Source: Juglans regia (taxonomy: Eukaryota > Streptophyta > Magnoliopsida > Fagales > Juglandaceae). From it: 64,000 nucleotides of DNA. Numbering within the stretch: position 1 is the first letter of the stretch; every line of letters starts with the position of its first letter. The position numbers and the translations under genes were made by a program. Location: assembly GCF_001411555.2 (NCBI RefSeq), contig NC_049904.1, forward strand, positions 25,619,370-25,683,369, given 5' to 3'. Positions 22,583 through 34,197 of this stretch are shown piece by piece. The notes beneath the pieces are model-generated. The model was given only the letters and a program-made list of their open reading frames with translations, searched no databases and had not been told where the DNA came from.

Positions 22583-24741
22583 TGTGATGCCCCAACCTTT
22601 GCATGGGATGGAACAAAGACTTAGAGCATCGGAACATGTAATATAGGGTTACATACCCTCGTACATGACAGTTAGTATGCAATACATCCTATAAGTGCAA
22701 CTAACAGAATGCAATATTCACAGCAGATTAAGAATGAAAATATGACTTATGCCAGAATAACTAAAAACATCTCAATGCATTAATGACCGTCATAGGCTCA
22801 AAACCAAGTAATAGCATAAGCTAAACATAAAAGTCTCCAAAGTTAAATCAACTGCTTCATATATTTTAGAGCATGAATGACTAGTGCTATAAACATAAGA
22901 ATCAAATCCAGTCTTTTCTCGAGGTCTGACTCCTCCTCAATCAGTCGGATCTAGCGCTCCATCTAGCCCGTCCTCCTCGAGTACTGACACAGCTTCTATC
23001 ATTCCGTGGAATGATAGTGGGTCCAAAAGGGGTAAGATTTACTTGAAATCTCAGTAAGTTAAACAACCAACGTGCACAAAGATAAATTATGCATGAAGAA
23101 TGATAAATATGAAATGCATGAAATGCAGAAAAATCAATGTGTGTCTCCAATCCAGATTCCTTAATATTTTCAGAAAAACTGAAACACATATTTTCTTTCA
23201 GAGAATATTTTCCACTTTACTGGCAAAAACATAATTTCATCATAATATTTCAACATTATTAGCAATTCATATTTAATCGTAACATCATAATGTGTGGTAA
23301 CGTCATAGTTCTCCATGTGCTCTATGAGTATCTGCCAATGGCCGTAGTACAACTCACGTTGAAACTACATTGTCTGCAGACTCATTCTCAATGCATTGAT
23401 AATATAACATAACATCATAACATATACACCCACCAACATTAGGTGTCATAACAATTGACTTTGCTCCGGTGTCTTTAAAAAGGACCCATTTCATTTAAAA
23501 AATTCATTTGAAGCCGTTGACTGTTCTTCGTCAACCCAGGGATTACCATTCCATTCTTAAATACTCCAGAGTGGACAGAGAAGTTCCAATAAAATAATTC
23601 CACATCCTACCCTTTGGGTCATGAAAAAATTATTTTTCATGCTATGTTAAAAAATGTATTTCATAACCTGTGCATATGTAGCAAGATTTTCATATGAAAA
23701 TGAAGTTTATATATACAATATGCTAAAATGGTGAAAATATAACATGTCATGTAAGTATGCACTCAATGTATCATACAACATAATATTTTTATCCTCAAAA
23801 TGACAATTGAAACATGAATGTGATATTTATCAATAAATCATAAATAACTTATCTATGTGTAAGTTAGAGGCCACCTTACAAATTTCTTGAGTTTGAAAAA
23901 GTCATAGCGTCTAAAATCAAATTCATACCAAGTTAGGATTTGAACCTCTAAGGAAGATGTTCATAATCAAAGGATTCAAAAATGAGTATTTACAAAAATA
24001 CACCTAAACTTACAAAAATTGCCATTAAAGCCCTAAATTTTTACTATTTGCAAACACATATCAAATTTAACCAAACTTCATGAACCTCTTTTTTTTTATC
24101 TTCTAAAACCATCAATACACTTAGAATTTTAAAATTCAAAGTGAAACTAGTTCAAACAATCCCAACCCGTGGCATGCACTCTAGGTGATGCCTAACTGTG
24201 GTTTCAACTATTGATCCCTATGAATGCATGCTTATGCAATTTTTCTTAATCATAAACAATTACTATAGTCCTTAATGACATGGTAAAGGCTAATTATTTG
24301 GTAAGCAAGTTCATCCCAATACTTAATAATGACTAAAAACCTTAATCTTCATTAATACTTCATTAATCAAGCTTAGTGTTCCTAGTGTAAATCATAATGG
24401 CATGCTTTCAAAATTCACCATAAATATGTATTTTCATTCTTATCCCAATCAGAGGGTTTCTAAATGTTTAATCATCAAGCCTAGGTGGAATAATTAAACT
24501 TCAAGCTTTAATCACAAACTTACTTAAAACCCATGCATGTTTTGATGATCAAAACAAGTTAGAATTAAAACCTATCATGTCCTACTTCTAATAAAAAATA
24601 AAACATTCCATGAATATTCTAAGAAATCAATAAATCATATCAAAATATGCTAAGACATGCTATAACTAAAATTTCTACTTAAAATAATTTAAACACTTAA
24701 ATCATTCTTAATGAACCCGGTTTTGAATCAAGCATGGTAAC

Positions 24742-24926
24742 TGTTAGAGCCACAGTTTTTATGAATTTCCAAGTTTTTATTGATAGTGAGAGTCAGTGTA
24801 CATTTATACACTTTACAAAGAGAATCATTCTATTACAAGAGAATAAAGAATAAAAATAACCAAAAGGTAAACCTACATTCTAGAATGTACAAGGGCTATT
24901 TTGGAATAGAAGGTTCTATGCTAATA
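24742..24926 (-). repeat. Copia 3' LTR
   Basis: On the plus strand it runs from TGTTAGAGCCACAG to TCTATGCTAATA. It is the same length as 29088-29272 and differs at four bases. Confidence 0.95.
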
Positions 24927-27900
24927 CGCCCCCTCGAGTCTAGTGGGGTATCAACAACATTGAGACTCGTACGGAAGAGATTAAATTTATCTGAAACCAA
25001 GGGTTTGGTGAAAACATCAACCAGCTGGTCCTTTGAGCTGCAGTAGGATACTTTGAGAGTTTGCAGCAACTCGATCTCGAACAAAATGGTAGTCAACTTC
25101 CATGTGTTTTGTTCGTGAGTGGTAGAGTGGATTTGCAGAGAGGAAGGTTGCTCCAATGTTGTCACACCAGAGAATGGGTGGTTGTGACAGAGAGATGCCA
25201 AGTTCTCAGAGCAGTGTTTGCAGCCAAATCAATTCAGTAGTTGTGACAGGGATTTATACTCTGCTTCAGTGCTAGATCTAGCAACTGTCTTCTGCTTCTT
25301 AGAGCTCCAAGAAATCAAGTGTTGACCAAGGAAAACACAGAAACCACATGTTGAGCGTCTGTCGTCTGGGCATCCAGCCCAGTCAGTGTCGGTATAGGCT
25401 TGAAGAGTAAGTGTTGAAGCTTTCTTGAAGAACAGACCAAGATTAATGGTGCCCTTTAAGTAGCGTAGAATTCTTTTGATAGCGACCCAGTGAGAGAGCT
25501 TAGGACAGTGCATAAATTGACATACTTTGTTTACAGCAAAAGCTATGTCAGGTCTAGTCAAGGATAGGTACTGTAACCCTCCTACAATACTTCTGAACAT
25601 AGTGCAATCATCAAATTCAGGTGAATCATATTGAGACAACTTAAGAGAGGCTGCCATAGGTGAAGTTATTGGTTTGGCAGAAAGCATATTACTTCTAGCC
25701 AACAGATCCTTGATATATTTCCGTTGTGACAAGAATAAACCAACATCATAGTAATCAATCTCAAGTCCAAGGAAATAAGAAAGTTTTCCCAGATCCTTGA
25801 CAGGAAAAACAGTGGCCAAGGCAGAAATAAGTGGAGCAATAGCATGTGGTTGTGAAGAGGTGATAACCATATCATCAACGTAGATAAACAAGTAAATACT
25901 CAGATCACCATTCTTGAGAATAAATAATGATGGGTCTGCTTTAGAAGCAGAAAAGCCATATTCAATCAACCAATTACTGAGCTGAGCAAACCAGGCACGA
26001 GGGGTCTGCTTAAGGCCATAGATAGCCTTATTCAATTTACAGACATAGTTAAGATAAACAGAGTTGATAAATCCCTGAGGTTGCTACATATAAACTGTGT
26101 CAGTCAATGATCCATGTAAAAAAGCATTCTAAATATCAATTTGATGCAGAGGCCATCCTTGATTGACAGCTAGAGATAAAATCAGACGGATGGTGGTGGA
26201 TTTAACAACAGGACTAAACGTTTCGTTATAGTCCAGACCCGACTGTTGGTGGTAGCCCTTGGCTACCAACCGAGCCTTTCTACAAGCAAAAGAACCATCA
26301 GAGTTTAATTTGGTTCTATAAACCCAACGACAACCTAGAATATTCATAGTGGGAAGGGAGGGTACCAATGTCCAAGTATTAGTTTGAATCAAAGCATTAT
26401 ATTCAGGAAACTTAAAGGCAGCAGAGAAACTGAGTGGTTCATCTGGAACGGCCACCGTGGTGTGGAGACAAGTCCGTTGCGGTACTGGATCGTGCCATCC
26501 ATGAGAGTCCGTGGACGAGATGAATTGGTTTGACTTCGTGTGATGATGAGTGATCGAGGAGGGATAAGAAGAGACGAAGAAGATCTGTTTGGGACAGATG
26601 AAGAGTTGCACGGATTAAAAGCAGGAGAGGAGTGATTCGAGGAGTACATATCAGAGGATGAGAAATTAGAAGAAGAAAGAGGGTTAGGGTTACTTTGATT
26701 GGGAATAGCAGAGATCGGGATATTCAAAGGGGAAGAGGTAGAGACATGAGATGGGCCTAGACCGAGAATAGACTTTTGTAAAGAGTGGAAGAGAAACTTG
26801 TGTTTGTGTCAGGGAAGATGGAGTGGGTAGAATAGAACTGGGCTTTTGTTTTGAAAAGGGAAAAGAGCCTTCATCAAAGGTTACATCCCAAGAGATGTAA
26901 ATCCTATTTGTGTTGGGCTCAAGACATTTATAGCCTTTATAGGAAGTGCAGTAGCCCAAAAATACACAGGAAACAGAACGGAAGTTAAGTTTATGTTTAT
27001 TATAGGGCCTTAAATTGGGATAACATTCACACCCAAACACTTCTAAGGAAGGATAATTAGGATCCTTTTTATAAACCATGAAATGAGGGGATTTATTTTT
27101 GAGTATTTTGGACGGAAGCATATTAATCAAGTGGACTGAAGTTTCAAAAGCCTCAACCCAATAAGTGGTGGGTAGAGAGGAATGGGCTAGAAGAGCAAGC
27201 CCAGTTTCGACAATGTGACGATGCTTACGCTCTACTAGCCCATTTTGTTGATGGGCATATGGACAAGAGAGTCGATGAGAAATACCAAGTCGGGAACATA
27301 GAGATGTAATTGGTTTAAATTCCGTTCCACCATCAGTTTGTAGAGTAATCAATTTACAATTAAAAAGTCTTTCAATGTAAGGTAAGAATTGAGAGAAGAT
27401 GGTCTGAACATCAAATTTCATTTTTAAAGGAAAAATCCAAGTATAGCGAGTAAATTGATCTATGAAAGAAACATAATAGCGGAAGCCACATTTTGAAGTA
27501 ACTGGAGATGGGCCCCAGAGATCTGCGCTGAGTAGTTGCAAGGGCCTTGTGTAAGTGGACTGACTTGGCCCATAAGGAAGCTGGCAACTCTTTGCAAGAG
27601 GGCATTTGAAAGACGAGCTACTGGGAGAAAGAGGCAAGCAGTTGGTGTGCACAATCTTGGAGACAAGTTGGAGAGATGGATGACCCAATCTTTGGTGCCA
27701 AGTTGGAAGAGTGGTCCGTTCACCAAGCTGAGTGGAGGCGACAGTTTTTATTGAAGGAAATTGGTAGAGACCATTATGGGTGGGTCCTGTGAGGAGGGTT
27801 ATCCCCATCCGAGAATCCTTCACAGAGAAGTGAGTTGCATGAAACTCAAAAAAGCAAGAATTATGAATGCAAAATTGTAAGACAGAAATGAGATTTTTTG

Positions 27901-29050
27901 AAATGTTCGGAACATGCAAAAGATTTTTAAGAGAAAAAGAGACGGAGTTTGAAGTAAAAGAGTTGTCACCAGTGTGTTGGATGGGGAGGCACGATCCATC
28001 ACCTACGCGGATTGCATCTGCACCAGAGTATGGTACACTGTGAAGATTCAGGTTAGTGAGGTCATGGGTAATGTGGTGAGTGGCTCCTGAATCAGGGTAC
28101 CAATTTTGATCAGAGAAGGAGGTAGATGAAGTGTGGTTTGCCGAGAAGGATTGAGGTGGATCCATTTGGTAAGAATGGTCAAATCTGTATCGGCACTGAA
28201 GGGCGATATGCCTTTGTTTGTTGCAAACTTGGCAAGTGGGTCTTTGGCCATTAGGTGTTTGTGTAAAGGTTCCTGAGGGACTGAATGAGCTACCACCACG
28301 ATTCTGAGATCTTCCACCACCACGTCCTCTACCTTGTCGACCACCACGGAAATGACCTCGTCCTCTTTGATCACGACTGCTGTAATTGACAGAAGGCTCA
28401 ATAACAGATTTAGTAGTGTTAGCAGCATGAGAAAGTCTGCTTTCATGAATCAGAAGCATTTGATAAAGTTCAAAAGAGGAGAAAGGATCAGATCTTGTAG
28501 TAACAGAGGTCACAAATGACTCATAGACTGGTCCAAGACCAGTGAGAAGATAAGTGAAAAATTCCTTGTCTGGAAGAGGATTGCCAGTCGCAGCTAGCAT
28601 ATAAGCAAGTTTTCTAACCTTTCCAAAGTAGTCTGAGATCGATAGATCATCACGGGAAAGGTTTGTAAGTTGAAATCTTACTTGGAATTCCTTTGCCTGT
28701 GAATGAGAGACAAGCATGGATTTCAAAGAGAGCTAAAGCTCTCGTGATGTTCCAGAGGAGAGGACCTGTCCAAGAACAGAGTCAAAGAGGGATGAAAATA
28801 GAACACTGAGAACCAGCTGATCTGTCTTCATCCAAGCAAGATATTCTGGATTGATTTTAGGTATGGCATTGTCACTAGCAGATAGAAGTTGCACAGGACA
28901 CTGAGAAGTCCCATCAATGTATCCATAGAAGTCTTGATCTCGAAGATATGCAGAGATTTGGACACTCCAGAGTAGGTAATTTTCTATGGTAAGTTTGGTA
29001 GTGACAACATGAGAAAATGAAGAAAGCATGGAGGAATGAGGCATAGCCAT
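24905..29050 (-). pseudogene. Copia gag-pol, near-intact with a few stops and frameshifts
   Basis: The start is ATG at 29050. Gag (LTIENYLLWSVQISAYLR) meets a TAG at 28735-28733 in TSREL-stop-LSLKSM, where related elements usually have Trp. Then come the zinc knuckle CQVCNKQRHIALQC (CX2CX4HX4C), protease WYPDSGATHHI, integrase HQRLGHPS, LQTDGGTEFK and NGLVERKHRHIVE. Two frameshifts near 26780 and 26500 precede reverse transcriptase ([18 protein letters not shown]-type YVDDMVIT at about 25870) and RNase H (DTDWAGCPDDRRSTCGF, RSSTEAEYKSL). TAG codons interrupt HQIDI-NAFLHG and VYM-QPQGF. The tail [11 protein letters not shown] ends near 25000. The element copies itself through RNA; this copy needs repair at several sites to be coding. 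Confidence 0.93.
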
Positions 29051-29087
29051 GGATCACGAGACTGCTAGTCGAGCAGCTCTGATTCCA

Positions 29088-29272
29088 TGTTAGAGCCACA
29101 GTTTTTCTGAATTTCCAAGTTTTTATTGATAGTGAGAGTCACTGTATATTTATACACTTTACAAAGAGAATCATTCTGTTACAAGAGAATAAAGAATAAA
29201 AATAACCAAAAGGTAAACCTACATTCTAGAATGTACAAGGGCTATTTTGGAATAGAAGGTTCTATGCTAATA
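29088..29272 (-). repeat. Copia 5' LTR
   Basis: It is the 185-bp partner of 24742-24926 and is followed on the minus strand by the primer-binding site at 29087-29073. A TATA-like TATAAATATAC lies on the minus strand near 29150. Confidence 0.94.
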
Positions 29273-31402
29273 GTAACCTTTTTCTAAATTCATCCAAAAA
29301 TCACTCCAACACTTAAAATCATAACTTGGAATGTAAACTAAGTTCTAGGATAAGAATACTTACAAATTTCGTAGCCCACACATGCTCCTAGCACAAGAAC
29401 TCACAATAACTCCAAGAACACTCAAGCATAAACACTTTTTGGTTTCTCTAAAAACTAAGGAGGAAGATGGCTCTCAATGCTCTAGGGAGAGCTGGATATG
29501 AGGTGTGGAGGAAATGACGGGGTGGAGGGGCCTTTTATAGGTGGCCAAGGGGGTGGAGACGTTGGCCTAAGTCCATGGTGATTGGATAAGATGGGTGGTG
29601 GTGTAAGGGGCTGAATTTTCATATTACATTCCATTACCTTGTGTCACTTGTGCAGAATGAAATAATGCCCTAAACCACCATGACTTCATCACTACAAGTG
29701 CTACATTGAACCTAAGGGTTAACGGTTCAAAGTGGCTTTCTTTGGACAGATTTGTTCATTGTCTTGACTTATCTTCTTGACTCATTATCATGGTTGATTT
29801 GTGCAAGTGGAAGGTCACTTCTTGAAGGCTTTTTCAATTGGTACTTTTTCAATTGGTAGAAGGTAGAGAGTTGGCTGTCACGTGATCATGAAGGTGCAGC
29901 ACAATACAATGAAGATGATGCAAGGGAGGGTGGTTGCTAAAATGGAGTTGTGCACAAAAGCCATTAAGTTTTGGTGCCTTTTTTTGGGTAGAAAAACTTG
30001 GCCAAAGGCTCATGATGTCCATGAAAGCCTCTTGGGGATTGGGTGGTGTTGGAGGTGGTGTTGGGTGGTGGCTCAACCATGGGCAGATGGGTGGTTGAAA
30101 CTCAACCAATTCGGTTGCTACTCAACTAGTCTTTTGGGTGCAATCGGTTTTGGTTTGGTTTTTGAAACCAAATTTCATCCAAGGCTTGGTCTGGATTTAA
30201 AGGGATCACATGAGGTGTTTAAGTACCATAGTACCCTTGAGAAAAAGGCACAAAAAGATTGGGCTTAAGGGCAAAACCGTCCATTGCACACAAAGGGCAC
30301 ACAAGTGTGCCGATTGGTGTAGTTTAGGGTTTGATACGTCATTTCTTCTAATGACATATGTGGAGGTTTTTCTAAGGTCCTGATATGATCTAAAAATGAT
30401 GTAATTGAATAATGAAATAAGAAAATTTCATATAAAAAAGGCTAAAAAGATTAAGAAAGAAAATTAAGCTCTAAAAGAGGCCTCAAAATCCACAAAGATG
30501 GGTCTTGAAAGGCTTACCTTGACATAATTGGGCCATGGGTCAAATTTATACCAAGGTTGGCCCAAAGGTCTTATGCATTCCTCAAACTTGGGCCAAAACT
30601 ATCCTACCAAGTCTTGCACTCCTACAAGGCTTGGAGGTGGGCTTGGTTGTGGGTTATTGAATGGTCCTTATGTCCATATTTGATGGCTCATCCAAGGCGT
30701 CAAAGGCCTACTAAGTTTGGATCCAAAATACAAGTCTTTCTAAGCTTAACCCAAAGGCCTTCACTCTCACCAAGTTAGCCCCAAATGCTTCAAGCCTTCT
30801 ACACCTAGGGCTTAACTTCTAAGGTTCTACAAGAAAGGCCTAAAACTTTATATCTTCCAAGTTGGGTCTAAGGCTTTATAACATCTTATTATTTGCCCAT
30901 CACATCCTTAGAGAATTAGAGGCCTAAAGTCTTATGTTCATCAAGTAAAGCCTAGTGTCCATCAAGTTGGGCCTAAGGCCTTAGTGACTCTCCCAAGCCT
31001 TTATACCCAAAAAGCTAGGACCTTAATAAACCACTCTTTGGGCCTTCTCCAAATTTATCAAATACTTAACCCAAATTACTTAGCCCATTAAGGTGGCAAA
31101 ATCTCCAATATGGCACTTGTCATTCTAACATTGGCCTCTTGGCACTTTTCTTCAAAATAAGGCACTAAAAATTCTTTAAAATAATATTACTAACTAATCA
31201 AGCTTCAAAAATTTCATTTTTCCTCAAAAATCAATATTGCAATTAAATCTTCTAATAATTCTTCTAAACCCAAAGTATACTGCCTTTTTGCTAACTCAAG
31301 TATCCAGAATTGTTCTTATTCTAGAATAGCTCAACTCCTAATTAATTATGATTAAGGCTACTAAGGTCAAGGCCTAAGGAGCTTTTTAGGTGGGGTGTTA
31401 CA

Positions 31403-34197
31403 TCCTCCCCCCCTTAAAAGAAGATTTCGTCCTCGAAATCGGGGTATGGATGTGGATGAATAAAGCATGCAACACACATATACTATATACTTACCTAAGA
31501 TTTTAAAGTCCCGAACTAGATGAGGAATCCTCAGCAACATCATCATTATCATCATCATCATCTGATATCTCCTCTTAAGTGTGGTAGAAGAATCTATCTT
31601 CCTTCGAGTCATAGTACACGTTAACTCGTTCTTCCATTTTCCTCTATTGTTTAGTTGATGCATCTTTGATCTATGGTGATCCCTCTTCACGGTATCATAT
31701 GCAACGAAAAGAGGGGTCAGTGACTCTGAGGTATCCATGAAAGAGATAACTAGATACAACGATTATTGGTTTTTGCTTCATCCTCTTTCTCCATGTGGTT
31801 TCTTTAACGTTTTGATTTCGCCAAAGAACTTTCATCAAAAGAATTTTCCAATTCCCAAGTTCCTTTGCTTTCCAATCCATAATCTAAATAGAAACTTCCT
31901 CGTTTGCCAGATTGAGTTGTAACAAAATGTACTCCAGATCTTCAGGGCAGAAATTACGATGGCCAACTCTAAGTCATGGGTGGGATAATTCTGCTCTTGG
32001 CTCCTAAGCTGTCGAGAAGCGTAAGCGACGACACGTTCGGCACGCATCCAAGTCTGGATAGTCTAGAGAAACTCCCTACGAACCTTTGGTAATAATGGCT
32101 AATCCTAAGAAACTTCAGACCTCGCATACATTGGTAGGATGCTGCAAATACTACCTCTTCGAAGTTACTAGGATCAACCACTACTCTATTACTCGAAATC
32201 ACATGCCCTAAAAACTTCACTTCCAAAAATCCACACTTGCTGAACTTGGCATACAACCTATGCTCCTTCAATCTCTCCAACGCTAAGCTAAGATGTTGCC
32301 TATGTTCCTCTATTTGAACCTTCAACTTCTTTAATTCTAACGGGGCATACGGTATGGTGTTCTATTTGTAGCAGGTTCTAAATCTATAACAGACTCTATT
32401 TTCCTGTTGGGGGATAATCCTGGTAAGTCATTTGTGAAAACCTCAAAAAACTCTCAACTACAGGCATTCCATGCATCTCCTTATCCCTACTAGAGTCTTC
32501 AATTATCAAATCTAGATAGGTTACAACAACGTTAGCGATGCAGTTTCTAACTAAAGAGAGAATAGCCTTTGTAGTTCCTCTTCTCCTACCAACTTCAAGT
32601 GAGTCAAACACAATCTCTTTCCTCCGACAGTCTAACTTGGCATATAATTTGGATAACCTGCCAAATCCTAATATCAAATCAAACCCCAATTGACTGAAGA
32701 TAATCAGATCTCCTCCATAATCCTTCCATCTAAACTTAAAGGGAAAACTCTAAGGACTCGTGTACACTTGAGTATACTTCCACTGGGAATCATAACTACT
32801 ATCGGCTGAGGAAATGATTATGTCGGCAAGTTATACATTCATGCAAACGTCACTAACACAAAAGACCTCGTTGTCGTATATCCATATAGCGTGATATTAC
32901 CTAGAACGTAATGATGAACTACCATTTACCTAGCAGCTAAATTAAAAGGGATAGTTTCTATAAAAAAGAGTGGTACTAAGGGAAAATACTAGTGATGACC
33001 CCCGCCTCTTTATCTTCGGGAAACTCCTCATTCATCTCTCCAGGGGTGATGGCGTACACACGAGCTTGAACAGGTGGCCTCTGATTAGGCTATTTGTTTG
33101 GAGTGTTCCTTCCACCTTGTGCATTCTAAGGGCACTCCCAGATCATGTGTCCTGACTGACCACATCAGAAACAAACTCCTAAACCTATTTGACATTCTCC
33201 ACCATGATTCTTTCCACACTTCTTACAGGTAGCAGGTGGAGCCATCATAATGGCTTTACTCTTACTGGCTCCGTGTATAATCCTTCTTTTAGCATTATTC
33301 CCTTCTATAGAGAACATCTACAGAGAAGGAAGAAGTCCTATTTCGCTCAAGGTTAATCTGGGTTGATACACATCATTGTTTTGCTTTTGTTATTGCAGCC
33401 ATGTTAACCAATTCCTAGAAATTATTGATGTGAAACCCAGCTACGTAACTGTGGATTCGGACTTGCAGTCCTCCTTGGAACTTCTAAGTCTGCATTCTTT
33501 CAGTGGCGATCAGATGTGGAGCAAGGATTCTCAACTCCATGAATTTCGTAGCATATTGTTCAACTAAGTGATTGCCTTCCACCAAAGTGGCAAATTCTTG
33601 AGCCTTTTGGGTCTTCATCGATTAGGGAAGAATTAATTATTGAATTCTTCTTTGAACCTATCCCAGCTCAAAGTAGTGATATTGCCCAATTTCCTTATTA
33701 AAAGCTGCCTCTTGGTATCCCACCAGGTACCGGCTGATCTCGAAGGTCTTGCCCAGATCTAGTAGCCACTTGTTAGTCTCAATGGGTCCTTTAGTTTCCA
33801 TGAAATTAGGGTATTTGTATATCAAAAATTTCTCATACGAACACCCTCGATTCCCTTGCCTTTCAACCTATGGGCGTTCTTGGTTTTGCCTCAGGATTAT
33901 CTCTTGTTGTTGTTTAATGGTTTCCGTCATTTGACAAATTGCATTCGCCAAGACACGTCCTCCAACCAAACATCAATCTTGATCCTGTCGGGTATTGGAT
34001 CCTTCAGGGTTTCTTTCCCTTCTTTCACATGCCATGCTGCTTTAGTTCTCCAAATCCTATGAGGCATGTGTATCTGATCCAGTTCCTGTTGCAAGATTTC
34101 AAGCCTATCAAGTCTATAGATTAAATCTTATACTCTGGCATAGTATTCTTAAGGACATGTGGGTTTACCTAGAGACGTAATTACTCTGATACCACCC
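31403..34197 (-). pseudogene. Decayed interior of the large Gypsy element: gag, protease, RT, RNase H remnants
   Basis: From the primer site at 34193 reading left: gag remnants (VEQYATKFMELRILAPHL near 33550), then a CCHC knuckle (CGQSGHMIWECP near 33150). Next is the protease-like part (RVYAITPGEMNEEFPE near 33050, then LILGFGRLSKLYAKLDC at 32689-32600). The RT C-terminal part follows (LYAKFSKCGFLEVKFLGHVIS at 32240), then RNase H ([21 protein letters not shown] at 32040). Frames are full of stops. The catalytic RT core, integrase and any chromodomain are missing, which explains an interior of 2.8 kb. The last bases before the polypurine tract read as the EDEIFF-type ending common in Tekay/Del elements. 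Confidence 0.8.
34183..34193 (-). promoter_or_regulatory. Primer-binding site (initiator Met tRNA) of the large Gypsy element
   Basis: The minus strand reads TGGTATCAGAG immediately inside the LTR at 34198, the standard complement to the 3' end of initiator methionine tRNA. It fixes the element's orientation as minus. Confidence 0.85.

Larger units (their letters stand above)
24742..29272 (-). mobile_element. Ty1/Copia retrotransposon, 4531 bp, in the Gypsy LTR
   Basis: GTAAC at 24737-24741 and 29273-29277 is a perfect target duplication. LTRs 24742-24926 and 29088-29272 are each 185 bp and differ at four positions, about 2%. On the minus strand the primer-binding site after the 5' LTR reads TGGAATCAGAGCTGC (29087-29073), close to the initiator-Met type, and the polypurine tract GAGGGGGCG abuts the 3' LTR. 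One gag-pol frame runs on the minus strand in Copia order. It is compact and young but carries stops and frameshifts. Confidence 0.96.
22583..31402 (-). repeat. 3' LTR of the large Gypsy element, carrying a Copia insertion
   Basis: It matches the LTR at 34198-39477, for example GACTTAGAGCATC, CCTATAAGTGCAACTAAC, GAATGATAGTGGGTCC and the end TTTTTAGG-GGGTGTTACA. Copia sequence 24742-29272 splits it; the partner LTR shows the unbroken site at about 37030. Without Copia it is about 4284 bp. It lacks about 265 bases present in the partner (38280-38550, between CTCTAAAA and CTCAAAATCCAC) and about 60 more near 37480. Open stretches in 29849-30778 lie in LTR sequence and show no protein. Confidence 0.88.

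Noticed and set aside
29849..30778. Open frames of 73-128 codons on both strands
   Set aside because: They lie inside the long terminal repeat of the large Gypsy element, and the matching LTR copy does not keep the same frames.
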